DNA of 64,000 nt from Bacillota bacterium (GTDB taxonomy: Bacteria > Bacillota > UBA4882 > UBA8346). Positions 16,436-24,506 of this stretch are shown here, piece by piece. The stretch lies in the NCBI GenBank assembly GCA_023410535.1, contig JAEYPR010000026.1:1-64000 (forward strand). The letters run 5' to 3'. Below the pieces are notes generated by a model. That model was not told the origin of the DNA, searched no databases, and saw nothing but the letters and a program-made list of their open reading frames with translations. How positions within the stretch are numbered: the stretch's first letter is position 1; each line of letters starts with the position of its first letter. The position numbers and the translations under genes are program-made.

Positions 16436-17509
16436 TCAATAATGGCGATCAAGTAAGATCTGTTCGCGCAACCGGCGCAAACCATCCTTAATAGTCCGTG
16501 CCCGAACTTCGCCGATTCCTTCCACCTCGTCTAATTCTTCAGTGGAAGCTTCCAAAATTTTGGGCAAGATTCCAAAGGTTTTTACGAGGTTCTCAATGAC
16601 CGGAAAAGGCAGACGAGGTATCCGTCCTAAAATCCGAAACCCACGCGTTGTTAATGAAAGGTCGAGGCTGGTCCCATTGGGATACCCCAAAATTCGGGAG
16701 ATTGAGTTTAACTCCAGCAAATCATCATCATCCCACGAGGAAAGTTCCTTAAAGAAGCTTTCCGTCCCCATCGTTTCGTTTTTAAGATAATCGCGCACAA
16801 CTAAATGCCCTTCATCCTGAACGTCGATCATCAATTCATCCAACTGCATACTAACTAAACGACCTTCAGTCCCAAGCTCGACAATGTAACGTTGGATCTC
16901 GTCGGCAATCCGCCCCACCATCTCCGCTCGCTGGACCACTGTACAAACATCCGACAAAGTCACCAGGTTCTCAAACTCCAAGGCCGAAAGATTTGACAAG
17001 GATTGTTCCAAGACGCTTTTATACTTCTGCAAGGTTTGCAGGGCTTGGTTAGCCTTGGCAAGAATTGTGCCGATATCCCGGATCACATACCGTTGACTGC
17101 CTTTATACAGCGTAATGACATTACGCCGCTGTGATATGGCAATAACTAACTCGCCGGTTTGAATAGCCATCCGTTCACCGGTCCGGTGGCGAGTCCCGGT
17201 TTCGGTGGTCGGGATTAAATAATCCGGGGTCAAATGGGCGTTGGCTACCAGTATCTTACGGGCGTCAGACGAAAGGACAATCGCTCCGTCCATCTTCGCC
17301 AGTTCATAAAGAGTTGAGGGTTGGAGTTCCGAATTAATTCGAAATCCGCCGTCCACCAATTTCATGACCGCTTCCACATCTGAAACAACAATGAGCGCTC
17401 CAGTACGGGCCCGCAAAATATTTTCCAACCCTTCGTAAAGTGTTGTTCCCGGCGCAACCATCTTAAGTACTTTCGCCATCTCCAGATACCGTTGATCCTC
17501 CTGGCCCAA
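16436..17509 (-). CDS. disA: DNA integrity scanning diadenylate cyclase DisA
   Basis: 357 residues from TTG 17509 with AGGAGG upstream. The DAC domain carries the DGA motif (KMDGAIVLSS, 74-76) and the RHR motif (TGTRHRTGER, 107-109), both catalytic for c-di-AMP synthesis from two ATP. A helical linker follows, then a C-terminal RuvA-like HhH domain (ILGRIPRLPFPVIENLVKTFG; EVEGIGEVRARTIKDGLRRL) that binds branched DNA. It is 12 bases after radA, the conserved radA-disA operon that delays sporulation on DNA damage. Confidence 0.97.
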   Translation of the reverse strand: MGQEDQRYLEMAKVLKMVAPGTTLYEGLENILRARTGALIVVSDVEAVMKLVDGGFRINSELQPSTLYELAKMDGAIVLSSDARKILVANAHLTPDYLIPTTETGTRHRTGERMAIQTGELVIAISQRRNVITLYKGSQRYVIRDIGTILAKANQALQTLQKYKSVLEQSLSNLSALEFENLVTLSDVCTVVQRAEMVGRIADEIQRYIVELGTEGRLVSMQLDELMIDVQDEGHLVVRDYLKNETMGTESFFKELSSWDDDDLLELNSISRILGYPNGTSLDLSLTTRGFRILGRIPRLPFPVIENLVKTFGILPKILEASTEELDEVEGIGEVRARTIKDGLRRLREQILLDRHY

Positions 17510-17521
17510 TCCGAAACCCTC

Positions 17522-18904
17522 CTAACCTTTTCCAACCGTTATTTCAGGAATCACCTGAACCAGTTGGCGAATATGCTCGATTGCATGAAAACGGATCCCC
17601 GCAGGCGGTTCCATCCGCTTCAACGTTTGCTTCGCCAGCACGCAATCTTCGAACCCCAACCGCCGACCCTCGTTAATTAACTTGATGATTTCCGGGGTTG
17701 CTCGGACCTCTCCCGAGAGGGCAAGCTCGCCGACGAAAACCGCTTTCGCACTGAGAGTAATCCCGCGAATCGATGAAAGCAACGAAGCGGCGATTCCCAA
17801 ATCCAGCGCGGGGTCATCCGATTCAATGCCGCCCGCTGTAGAAACAAAGATATTTTTATTGCCCAAACGCTCGCCAACCCATCGTTGTAAAACCGCCGAC
17901 ACCAGCATGAGGCGGTTGCGGTCGACACCGATCGCAATCTGCCGTGGTGGTATTCCCTCCGCGGTCTCCGTTACCAGCGTTTGAATTTCAGTAAAGATCG
18001 GGCGACTCCCTTGAGCGGAAGCGACAATCACCGATCCCGCCATCAACCGACTGCGGTTCTCCAATAAATATTCGGACGGATTCGCCACTTCCGTTAGGCC
18101 TTGTCCGGTCATTTCGAACAAAGCCACTTCCTGGGTTGATCCAAATCTATTCTTGACAACCCTGGCAACTCTTAAACTCTGGCTACGATTTCCTTCTAAG
18201 TATACAACCGAATCAACCAGATGTTCCAGTACCCGCGGTCCGGCAAGCTCTGATTCTTTTGTAACCTGCCCAATCAGAACAATCGGAATATTGGAAGCTT
18301 TGGCCAATTTGATTAACTGAATCGTACATTCTTTGATCTGGGATGGAGAACCCGGGGTGGAACGGGAGGTGCGGACAAAAGTCGATTGGATCGAGTCGAT
18401 CACTACCAGCACTGGATTGAGACTGGCAATATGCTGCTGAATCCGGTCCAAATCCGTCTCCGACAATACATACAAAGAATCAGGAAATTTACCTAGCCGG
18501 TTTGCTCTAATCTTTGTTTGCGCCGCCGACTCCTCGCCGCTAACATAAAGGACTTTACCCTGAGCGGCAACATTACCGGCTGCCAACAAGCTTAAGGTGC
18601 TTTTACCGATTCCCGGATCGCCCACCAGTAAAACCACTGAACCGGAGACTAATCCCCCGCCGATCAAACGGTCAAACTCGCCAATCCCCGTTTTGATCCG
18701 GATCGAATCATCAATGCGGACTTCATTCAGGATCTGCGGTTCTTGCATACTTCCCAATCCGCTGAACTCGGGGACCGGTTCAAGCTGGGGCAACTCTTCC
18801 TCCATGGAGCCCCATTCCTGACAAGCTGGGCAACGACCGACCCACTTTGGCTCCTGATGACCGCAATGAATACAGACAAAAACGGACCGGTTCTTCTTAC
18901 TCAT
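17522..18904 (-). CDS. radA: DNA repair protein RadA (Sms)
   Basis: 460 residues from ATG 18904, which overlaps the dedA stop. The frame is open upstream to 19063 but that is not conserved. The N-terminal zinc finger is FVCIHCGHQEPKWVGRCPAC. LLVGDPGIGKSTLSLL is the RecA-like Walker A, VVIDSIQSTF the Walker B, and VVKNRFGSTQEV the RadA-specific KNRFG motif. A C-terminal Lon-protease-like domain follows (GGIESDDPALDLGIAASLLSS; FVGELALSGEVRA). It promotes branch migration in recombination. Operon: dedA-radA-disA. Confidence 0.97.
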   Translation of the reverse strand: MSKKNRSVFVCIHCGHQEPKWVGRCPACQEWGSMEEELPQLEPVPEFSGLGSMQEPQILNEVRIDDSIRIKTGIGEFDRLIGGGLVSGSVVLLVGDPGIGKSTLSLLAAGNVAAQGKVLYVSGEESAAQTKIRANRLGKFPDSLYVLSETDLDRIQQHIASLNPVLVVIDSIQSTFVRTSRSTPGSPSQIKECTIQLIKLAKASNIPIVLIGQVTKESELAGPRVLEHLVDSVVYLEGNRSQSLRVARVVKNRFGSTQEVALFEMTGQGLTEVANPSEYLLENRSRLMAGSVIVASAQGSRPIFTEIQTLVTETAEGIPPRQIAIGVDRNRLMLVSAVLQRWVGERLGNKNIFVSTAGGIESDDPALDLGIAASLLSSIRGITLSAKAVFVGELALSGEVRATPEIIKLINEGRRLGFEDCVLAKQTLKRMEPPAGIRFHAIEHIRQLVQVIPEITVGKG

Positions 18905-19553
18905 GATCCGGCCCCTGCTTGCGATTGCGGAACCAACCCCAAACCTTGGTGATTGTGATATATAACGCAAAGATAATAACGGCTCCGATAAATACTCCAC
19001 GCACCGGGGAATACCATAAGTCGACAATCTTTCCCCAGTTCCGGCCGACAGTTCGTCCGCCAAAGATTAACATTGAGGTCCAGAGGGTCAGACTAATCGT
19101 TACGGCGATTAACGATTTCTTACGGTCAAGGTTAACCATACCGGCAGCCAAAATAATACCGGAACGGATAACCGGAATAAAGCGACTGAAAAGCAATGTC
19201 AAATAACCGAACCGTTTAAACCAGTTTTCCACTTTGGAGAAACCTTTGGAATCAATCAACCACGAGAAACGGGGCGAATGCAGCAAGCGATGTTCCATAC
19301 GGTAACCAAAATCAAACAGCAAAGCCGAACCGAGCGTGCTGCCGAGAACAGCACATCCAACGACCCAGACGGGATTCATATTCACAATTCCGGCAATGGA
19401 GCCACTTAAAACAAGCAAGGCGTCACCAGGAACCGGTGGAAAAACTACTTCTAAAAAACTATAAACAAAGACAAAAAGAAGCAGATATTCACTATAGTGA
19501 GCGAGTGTAGCCGGTTCCATCCAATGGCTCAAAATATCGTAAAACTTTTCCAT
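18897..19553 (-). CDS. DedA family membrane protein
   Basis: 218 residues with about five hydrophobic segments. FVYSFLEVVFPPVPGDALLVLSG is the conserved E-x(3)-F-P-P-x-P-G-[DE] motif (about 34-48). LFSRFIPVIRSGIILAAGM is the DedA signature F-x-R-F-x-P-x-R that participates in undecaprenyl-phosphate or phosphatidylethanolamine flipping in characterised members. It overlaps radA by 8 bases. The 19554-19767 region downstream of galE and upstream of this gene has no other gene. Confidence 0.88.
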   Translation of the reverse strand: MEKFYDILSHWMEPATLAHYSEYLLLFVFVYSFLEVVFPPVPGDALLVLSGSIAGIVNMNPVWVVGCAVLGSTLGSALLFDFGYRMEHRLLHSPRFSWLIDSKGFSKVENWFKRFGYLTLLFSRFIPVIRSGIILAAGMVNLDRKKSLIAVTISLTLWTSMLIFGGRTVGRNWGKIVDLWYSPVRGVFIGAVIIFALYITITKVWGWFRNRKQGPDHE

Positions 19554-19767
19554 CCATACCTCACAAGTTTAGCGGTGTGTTAAGCCCTCAAAGCGCCTTC
19601 CATCGTGCCAAAGAAACGCAATGAGCGTATAAAATTAAGCGATTTTACTTTATTACGTTTGATATGGAATATTGTATCCAAAACCAAAAGTAACTTGTTT
19701 AGCGACACATACTTAAATATTACAGTTTTTTCTGCTGTAAATAAAGAACTTTCTTACGCAACCCCAT

Positions 19768-19790
19768 CAAAAAACCGGCAAAGCCGGTTC
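19768..19790 (-). terminator. Terminator of galE
   Basis: Perfect stem AACCGGC/GCCGGTT with a 3-base loop and six T residues on the minus strand, 17 bases past the galE stop. Confidence 0.85.
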
Positions 19791-19806
19791 TTTTCAGTAT
19801 GGAAAG

Positions 19807-20796
19807 TTAAGACTTGGGATATCCCGTTGGATGATTGAGATGCCAGTTCCAGGCTGATTCAACGATCTGGCGCAGTTCCGGAAATTCCGGTTTCCAACCC
19901 AACTCCTGTTTAATTCGAGTTGAAGCGGCCACCAACCGTGCCGGATCGCCCCCGCGACGGGGCCCAAATTGATAAGGAATTGCCTTTCCAACCACATCCT
20001 CAACCGTCCGCAGTACTTCCAAATTGGAAAAACCGGTTTGATTTCCAAGGTTATAGATTTTGGAGTCGCCTCCGGCCAAAAGATGTTTGAGTGCTAAAAT
20101 ATGAGCCTGAGCCAGATCGGTCACATGGATATAGTCGCGAATACACGTCCCGTCTGGGGTCGAATAATCGTTGCCAAAGATTTCAATGGCTGGACGTTGC
20201 CCTAACGGAACTTGCATAATAATCGGAATTAAATGCGATTCGGGGGCGTGATCCTCGCCAATGGCTCCCGAAGGATCGGCGCCTGCGGCATTAAAATAAC
20301 GTAATGAAACATATTTTAATCCATGGGCCTTTTCGAACCAATCCATGATTCCTTCAAAATAAAGCTTGGAAACGCCGTAAGGATTGGTTGGTTGTTTGGG
20401 ATGGTCCTCAGCGATCGGCACTGCTTCCGGTTCGCCGTAAACTGCCGCCGTGGAAGAAAAAACAATCAACTGGACGTCGAAATCCAGCATCGTTTCCAAT
20501 AAAGTTAACCCGTTGGCCAGATTGTTCCGAAAATACTTGCCGGGTTTTTGGACCGATTCACCGACTAGACTTGCAGCAGCTAAATGAATCACTCCGTCGA
20601 CTTTTTCTTGCTGAAAAACTTCGGCCAGGCGGTCGCGATCAGCAAGATCGACTTGATAAAAACTTCCCCCTCGAACTGCTTCCCGATGACCTTTACTCAG
20701 ATTATCCACCGTGACAATCTGATGCCCTTGGCGTAATAAGCTTAGCCCAATATGGCTGCCGATATATCCGGCCCCGCCCGTCAGTAATATCTTCAC
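19807..20796 (-). CDS. galE: UDP-glucose 4-epimerase
   Basis: 329 residues from GTG 20796 (SD AGGAGG). Rossmann motif LLTGGAGYIGSHIGLSL binds NAD; FSSTAAVYGEP and PTNPYGVSKLYFE supply the catalytic Ser/Thr-Tyr-x3-Lys; SLRYFNAAGADPSGAIGEDH and CIRDYIHVTDLAQAH are GalE-specific. It interconverts UDP-glucose and UDP-galactose for envelope glycans. It starts 16 bases after mtnP ends, so it is likely in the same transcript. Confidence 0.95.
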   Translation of the reverse strand: MKILLTGGAGYIGSHIGLSLLRQGHQIVTVDNLSKGHREAVRGGSFYQVDLADRDRLAEVFQQEKVDGVIHLAAASLVGESVQKPGKYFRNNLANGLTLLETMLDFDVQLIVFSSTAAVYGEPEAVPIAEDHPKQPTNPYGVSKLYFEGIMDWFEKAHGLKYVSLRYFNAAGADPSGAIGEDHAPESHLIPIIMQVPLGQRPAIEIFGNDYSTPDGTCIRDYIHVTDLAQAHILALKHLLAGGDSKIYNLGNQTGFSNLEVLRTVEDVVGKAIPYQFGPRRGGDPARLVAASTRIKQELGWKPEFPELRQIVESAWNWHLNHPTGYPKS

Positions 20797-20811
20797 CAGC
20801 TGCAGGCCTCC

Positions 20812-21597
20812 TTAAAAAAGATCACTTTTACATTCACAATGTTTGGCGGGAGGAGTTGATTCCACCATTTTGAAAAGAAGATTCCGCAACCGTTCATTAT
20901 TGTCGGTAAAGACCTTTAATACATCTTCATGAGTGACGGACTTTACCTCAGGATGGCCCTCTAACCCCACATCATAATCGGTTATCAACGCAATATTGAC
21001 ATAGCAAATCCCCAACTCACGCGCAAGCCATCCTTCGGGATATTGAGTCATATTAATAACTTCCCAGCCATTTTTACTGAACTCGCGACTCTCAGCCTTG
21101 GTTGAGAACCGGGGTCCTTGAATGACAACAACTGTCCCTTTTTCATGGACGTTGATCCCCAACTTTTTCGCCGCATTAATGGCGACTTGGCGCATTTCGG
21201 GGCAGTAGGGTTCCGCAGCTCCCATATGAGTGGTAATTGGTCCGTCAAAAAAGGTGTCTTTCCTTCCCCAGGTGCGATGGACAAATTGATCGATCACCAC
21301 AAAATCGCCCGGTTTGACATGCGCCTGTAAGCTCCCGGCGGCGCAAGGCCCAATGATTCGGGAGACTCCCAACTCGCGCATTGCCCAAAGATTGGCACGG
21401 TAATTGATCATATGGGGCGGGTATTGGTGATTTTTTCCATGACGTGGCAAAAAAGCCACCTTTCGTCCGGCAATTTCAGCAATGGCAATTTTATCGCTAG
21501 GCGCGCCATACGGAGTATGTACCGCAACCTCTTTCACTTGTTCCAATAAAGAATAGAAACCGGAACCACCAAATATACCAATTTCCGCTTGTTCCAT
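20812..21597 (-). CDS. mtnP: S-methyl-5'-thioadenosine phosphorylase (purine nucleoside phosphorylase family)
   Basis: 261 residues from ATG 21597 after GGAGGGGG; an in-frame ATG at 21615 overlaps that site. IGIFGGSGFYSLL is the phosphate-binding loop, VAFLPRHGKNHQYPPHMINYRANLWA is the family II signature, IGPCAAGSL and VVIQGPRFSTKAESREF follow, and INMTQYPEGWLARELGICYVNIALITDYD carries substrate residues. It splits methylthioadenosine (or an inosine analogue) to free base and sugar phosphate. Confidence 0.92.
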   Translation of the reverse strand: MEQAEIGIFGGSGFYSLLEQVKEVAVHTPYGAPSDKIAIAEIAGRKVAFLPRHGKNHQYPPHMINYRANLWAMRELGVSRIIGPCAAGSLQAHVKPGDFVVIDQFVHRTWGRKDTFFDGPITTHMGAAEPYCPEMRQVAINAAKKLGINVHEKGTVVVIQGPRFSTKAESREFSKNGWEVINMTQYPEGWLARELGICYVNIALITDYDVGLEGHPEVKSVTHEDVLKVFTDNNERLRNLLFKMVESTPPAKHCECKSDLF

Positions 21598-21652
21598 TCC
21601 ATAACCCCCTCCCATTTATTGTAGCCTAATTTCTCCTTTAACACTGAAACTC

Positions 21653-21676
21653 CTGCCCAATTTAGGCAGTTTTTTT
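21653..21676 (+). terminator. Hairpin with T-tract in the mtnP leader
   Basis: CTGCC/GGCAG stem with a 7-base loop followed by seven T residues on the plus strand. No plus-strand gene precedes it. It could be antisense termination or a relic. Confidence 0.35.
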
Positions 21677-21708
21677 CGGATCGTTTTTTGCATAATCAGA
21701 CATGGCAA

Positions 21709-21748
21709 TAAAAAAAGCTACATCCAGAATTATTCCGGATGTAGCTTT
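21709..21748 (-). terminator. Terminator of the SASP gene
   Basis: Perfect 11-bp stem AAGCTACATCC/GGATGTAGCTT with T7 on the minus strand, 20 bases past the spore-protein stop. Confidence 0.88.
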
Positions 21749-21768
21749 GCTTGGAACCTGTTTAAGTA

Positions 21769-22101
21769 TTAGTAGATCTTGTCGATACTATTGAGGTTCA
21801 GGGACGGATTGGTTTGAACTTTGTCCTGCTGCCCAAAATTGCTTTGGAGTCCAGCATTAAATCCAGCTTTGACGCCGACCAGCGCTTGCTCAGCAATCGA
21901 ACGCTCAGCAGCTTCGATCATCCGTTTGACCATATGCCCTCCGACTGCTCCGCAGTCGCGAGAAGTCATATAACCCCAGTAATCCCCAACGATCGGAGTG
22001 GTATCAATATTCAATTCCTTGGAGATCTCGTACTTCATGCTGTGAAGTGCGTTAGCGGCCTCTTTAACGACCAAACTATTTCGCTTTTGACCAGTACCCA
22101 T
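21769..22101 (-). CDS. Alpha/beta-type small acid-soluble spore protein
   Basis: 110 residues with an AAAGGGGGG ribosome site. The core MKYEISKELNI...GDYWGYMTSRDCGAVGGHMVKRMIEAAERSIA is the SASP alpha/beta DNA-binding domain. The cleavage-site region for the GPR protease (KYEI[AS]xEL) is recognisable. Such proteins coat and protect spore DNA. It is longer than the usual 60-75 residues, with an extra C-terminal tail rich in Gln, Asn and Ser (FNAGLQSNFGQQDKVQTN). It is monocistronic. The 287-bp upstream region should carry a forespore promoter, but I could not place one securely. Confidence 0.9.
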   Translation of the reverse strand: MGTGQKRNSLVVKEAANALHSMKYEISKELNIDTTPIVGDYWGYMTSRDCGAVGGHMVKRMIEAAERSIAEQALVGVKAGFNAGLQSNFGQQDKVQTNPSLNLNSIDKIY

Positions 22102-22167
22102 TTTTTATTTACCCCCCTTTCCTCGTGGTCTGAGTTTAATTTGCCCAGCTATAGGCCGTTTATAACC

Positions 22168-22187
22168 AATTAATCATTGGATTAATT
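22168..22187. promoter_or_regulatory. Palindrome in the SASP/abrB-like divergent region
   Basis: Perfect inverted repeat AATTAATC-ATTG-GATTAATT. It lies 67 bases upstream of the SASP start in the gap between divergent genes. Possible operator; the regulator is unknown. The rest of 22102-22388 shows nothing else clear. Confidence 0.35.
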
Positions 22188-22388
22188 TATTGTTTGCTTC
22201 CAGCAATTCCAGAAAGAAGGCTTATGTTTAACAGATTTAATGAATTAAGCCTTTAGTAGCCTTCAACTTTCAGAAATCGAACCAACAAAATTAAAGAATT
22301 TTTCCAGACGCTTCTCCAAAACAAAGGTTTTACTCTATGGGAATGGGATAAACTAAAACAAGTCGCGTGGAACAAGGAGGAGTTTGCC

Positions 22389-22580
22389 ATGGAATATGTC
22401 ATTGAAATGAGTGAATCCGGTCAATTAACGATCCCTGAATCATATGTCCACGAGTTGGGTTTAAAAGCGGGAGCCCATTTCGTAGCTAGACTTGAAGCAG
22501 GGCGACTTGTGATTGAAAGACTACCATTTTCTAGCTTTGAACAGGGAAAATCTCTGCAACAAACCATCGACGCCCAATAA
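22389..22580 (+). CDS. AbrB/SpoVT-type DNA-binding protein
   Basis: 63 residues with a strong AAGGAGG ten bases before ATG 22389. The N-terminus VIEMSESGQLTIPESYVHELGLKAGAHFVARLEAGRLVIERL is the swapped-hairpin AbrB fold (the usual K-x-G-Q-[IV]-[TV]-[IL]-P-x(3)-R is here SGQLTIPESYV, with the arginine missing). It is either an antitoxin-like or transition-state-type regulator. No toxin gene follows, so a free-standing regulator is likelier. Confidence 0.8.
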   Translation: MEYVIEMSESGQLTIPESYVHELGLKAGAHFVARLEAGRLVIERLPFSSFEQGKSLQQTIDAQ

Positions 22581-22601
22581 GGATCACAGTAGCCAAAAGT
22601 C

Positions 22602-22628
22602 CCTCTCTCTCATACACTGAGAGAGAGG
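22602..22628 (+). promoter_or_regulatory. Hairpin over the ribosome binding site of the aminotransferase gene
   Basis: Perfect 11-bp inverted repeat CCTCTCTCTCA/TGAGAGAGAGG with a 5-base loop. The right arm contains the AGAGG that is the only Shine-Dalgarno for the next gene, so folding would block initiation. There is no T-tract, so it is not a simple terminator. Confidence 0.6.
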
Positions 22629-22636
22629 TGCGTCAT

Positions 22637-23917
22637 TTGTTAAAAGAGAATGATCTAATCGTCGGAAATAACCAACTGGTCCCGACTGCCAAAGGGCCTC
22701 GCCGTTATATTAATTTTGATAATGCGGCGAGTACACCCCCTTTTCAACAAGTCATCCAAACGCTAAACGAAGCGGCGCTATGGTATTCAAGTGTCCATCG
22801 CGGTTCCGGCTATAAATCGAAATATTCCACCCATTTATACGAAGACGCCAGAAGGGTTGTTGCCAATTTTGTCGCAGCCGATTTGGAACAAGATATCGTT
22901 ATTTTCACCCGTAACACAACGGATTCACTGAACAAACTCCGTCATTATTTGCGTTTTTTACCTGGAGAAATTGTCGTCTATACTCACCTGGAACACCATT
23001 CCAATGAATTGCCATGGGCTCAGTTTCCGAGTCGCTGCTTGAATCTTGACGAATACCGTCTTGATCTGGCCAAAGCGGAAGAATTTTTGCGTAAAAACGC
23101 CGGCCGGATCAAATTATTGGCGATAACCGGCGCTTCCAATGTCACGGGTTACCTGCCGCCAATTTATACTTTAGCCGAATTGGCCCATGCCGCAGGCGCC
23201 AAAATTTTAGTGGATGGAGCCCAACTTGTACCGCATCGGCCGATTACAATGTACCCGGCATCCGACCCGCGCCACATCGATTTTTTGGCTTTTTCCGGTC
23301 ATAAAATTTACGCACCGTTTGGATCTGGGGTTTTGATTGGTCCGCGCTCGTTATTCACCCATCCCCCGCCGAGTGAAGTTGGCGGTGGAACGGTCAAAGG
23401 AATTGGTCCGGCGGGGATTATTTGGTCGGAGCCACCCGAAGTTGAAGAGGCGGGATCGCCCAACGTTTTAGGCGCAGTCGCCTTGGCTGAAGCGATCAGA
23501 GTGATTCAGTCGATCGGTTGGCCGAAACTGATTGCACATGAAAATCAATTGATTCAACAAACAATCGAAGCCTTGCGAACCATCCCGGAAGTCATTCTAT
23601 ACAATCCCGATGCAACCGAACGGGTTGGGGTGATCAGCTTTAATTTAATGGGGTTTCATCATCAAGCAGTCGCCGACTATCTGAGTGAAGCCTGGGGAAT
23701 TGGGGTTCGGAGCGGTTGTTTTTGCGCGCGGGGTTATGTTCAAAAACTTTTAAAACTTAATTCCGACACTATTTTGCAAGCCCAAAACGCCATCAACTCC
23801 CACAATTCTCACGCAATTCCCGGAATGGTCAGAGTTAGTTTTGGTTGCTATAATGAACTCGCGGAAGTTGATATTCTGATTCAAGCGCTAAAAGAACTGA
23901 TAAAAAAACCGCTTTAA
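22637..23917 (+). CDS. Class V aminotransferase, cysteine-desulfurase-like
   Basis: 426 residues from TTG 22637, placed seven bases after AGAGGTG; GTG 22628 would sit on the Shine-Dalgarno. YINFDNAASTPPFQQV opens the fold; VVYTHLEHHSNELPW and ITGASNVTGYLPPI contact PLP; ILVDGAQLVPH holds the PLP-ring Asp; DFLAFSGHKIYAPFGSGVLIG has the Schiff-base Lys. GIGVRSGCFCARGYV resembles the SufS active-site Cys loop. It may release sulfur or selenium from (seleno)cysteine. It stands alone, without sufU/iscU neighbours, so the physiological role is open. Confidence 0.8.
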   Translation: MLKENDLIVGNNQLVPTAKGPRRYINFDNAASTPPFQQVIQTLNEAALWYSSVHRGSGYKSKYSTHLYEDARRVVANFVAADLEQDIVIFTRNTTDSLNKLRHYLRFLPGEIVVYTHLEHHSNELPWAQFPSRCLNLDEYRLDLAKAEEFLRKNAGRIKLLAITGASNVTGYLPPIYTLAELAHAAGAKILVDGAQLVPHRPITMYPASDPRHIDFLAFSGHKIYAPFGSGVLIGPRSLFTHPPPSEVGGGTVKGIGPAGIIWSEPPEVEEAGSPNVLGAVALAEAIRVIQSIGWPKLIAHENQLIQQTIEALRTIPEVILYNPDATERVGVISFNLMGFHHQAVADYLSEAWGIGVRSGCFCARGYVQKLLKLNSDTILQAQNAINSHNSHAIPGMVRVSFGCYNELAEVDILIQALKELIKKPL

Positions 23918-23932
23918 GTTAAGCGGTTTTTT
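23902..23932. terminator. Bidirectional terminator between convergent genes
   Basis: Stem AAAAACCGCTT/AAGCGGTTTTTT between the convergent aminotransferase and pgsA genes. It overlaps both 3' ends and carries T-runs in both directions. Confidence 0.85.
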
Positions 23933-24449
23933 CATTGCTATTTTGAAATGCGCTTCTCCAGCACCATAAATAATCCAACCCGGACCAGATCGTTAAAATA
24001 ACAGCTATCCATAGGATCGCTTCGTGAAATGGCAGTCGCAACATAATCGCGGCGATTGCGACAATTTGAATAAAGGTTTTCAGTTTCCCCCAGGGACTTG
24101 CCGCGACAGCCAGTCCTTTTTTGCCGGCAAAATGACGCAACACGGTGATCATCACTTCCCGCAGGATAATGATCCAAACAGCCAGCCACGGAACCCGTCC
24201 CAAGTTTGCCAGCACCACCAAGGTTAATATAATTAATACCTTATCGGCAAAGGGATCGAACGATTTCCCAAACGGCGTGACTTCTTTACGAATTCGCGCC
24301 GCGTATCCGTCAAGCCCATCAGTTAGTCCGGCTAAGATAAAAATACCGGCGGCCAGAAGGTCTCGTCCTGGAATATCCCAGAACAAAATGCCGACACAGA
24401 TCGGGGCGAGAATAATACGTGATGCGGTAATCCAGTTGGCAAGACTCAT
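23919..24449 (-). CDS. pgsA: CDP-diacylglycerol-glycerol-3-phosphate 3-phosphatidyltransferase
   Basis: 176 residues from ATG 24449 (GTG 24467 is possible; GGAGG lies between them). Multi-spanning membrane enzyme with the CDP-alcohol phosphotransferase motif DGLDGYAARIRKEVTPFGKS followed by FDPFADK (D-G-x2-A-R-x8-G-x3-D-x3-D), in which the four Asp residues bind metal. It commits CDP-DAG to phosphatidylglycerol synthesis. The pair rimO-pgsA is common in Bacillota. Confidence 0.93.
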   Translation of the reverse strand: MSLANWITASRIILAPICVGILFWDIPGRDLLAAGIFILAGLTDGLDGYAARIRKEVTPFGKSFDPFADKVLIILTLVVLANLGRVPWLAVWIIILREVMITVLRHFAGKKGLAVAASPWGKLKTFIQIVAIAAIMLRLPFHEAILWIAVILTIWSGLDYLWCWRSAFQNSNEKTA

Positions 24450-24506
24450 TGGACGTAATTCCTCCACTTTTAAGCATTCAATTCGTCATCCTGCCCTAAA
24501 ATCCTC

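Noticed and set aside
22389..22580. Antitoxin of a toxin-antitoxin pair
   Set aside because: The AbrB-like gene is followed by a hairpin and an aminotransferase, with no small toxin ORF next to it.
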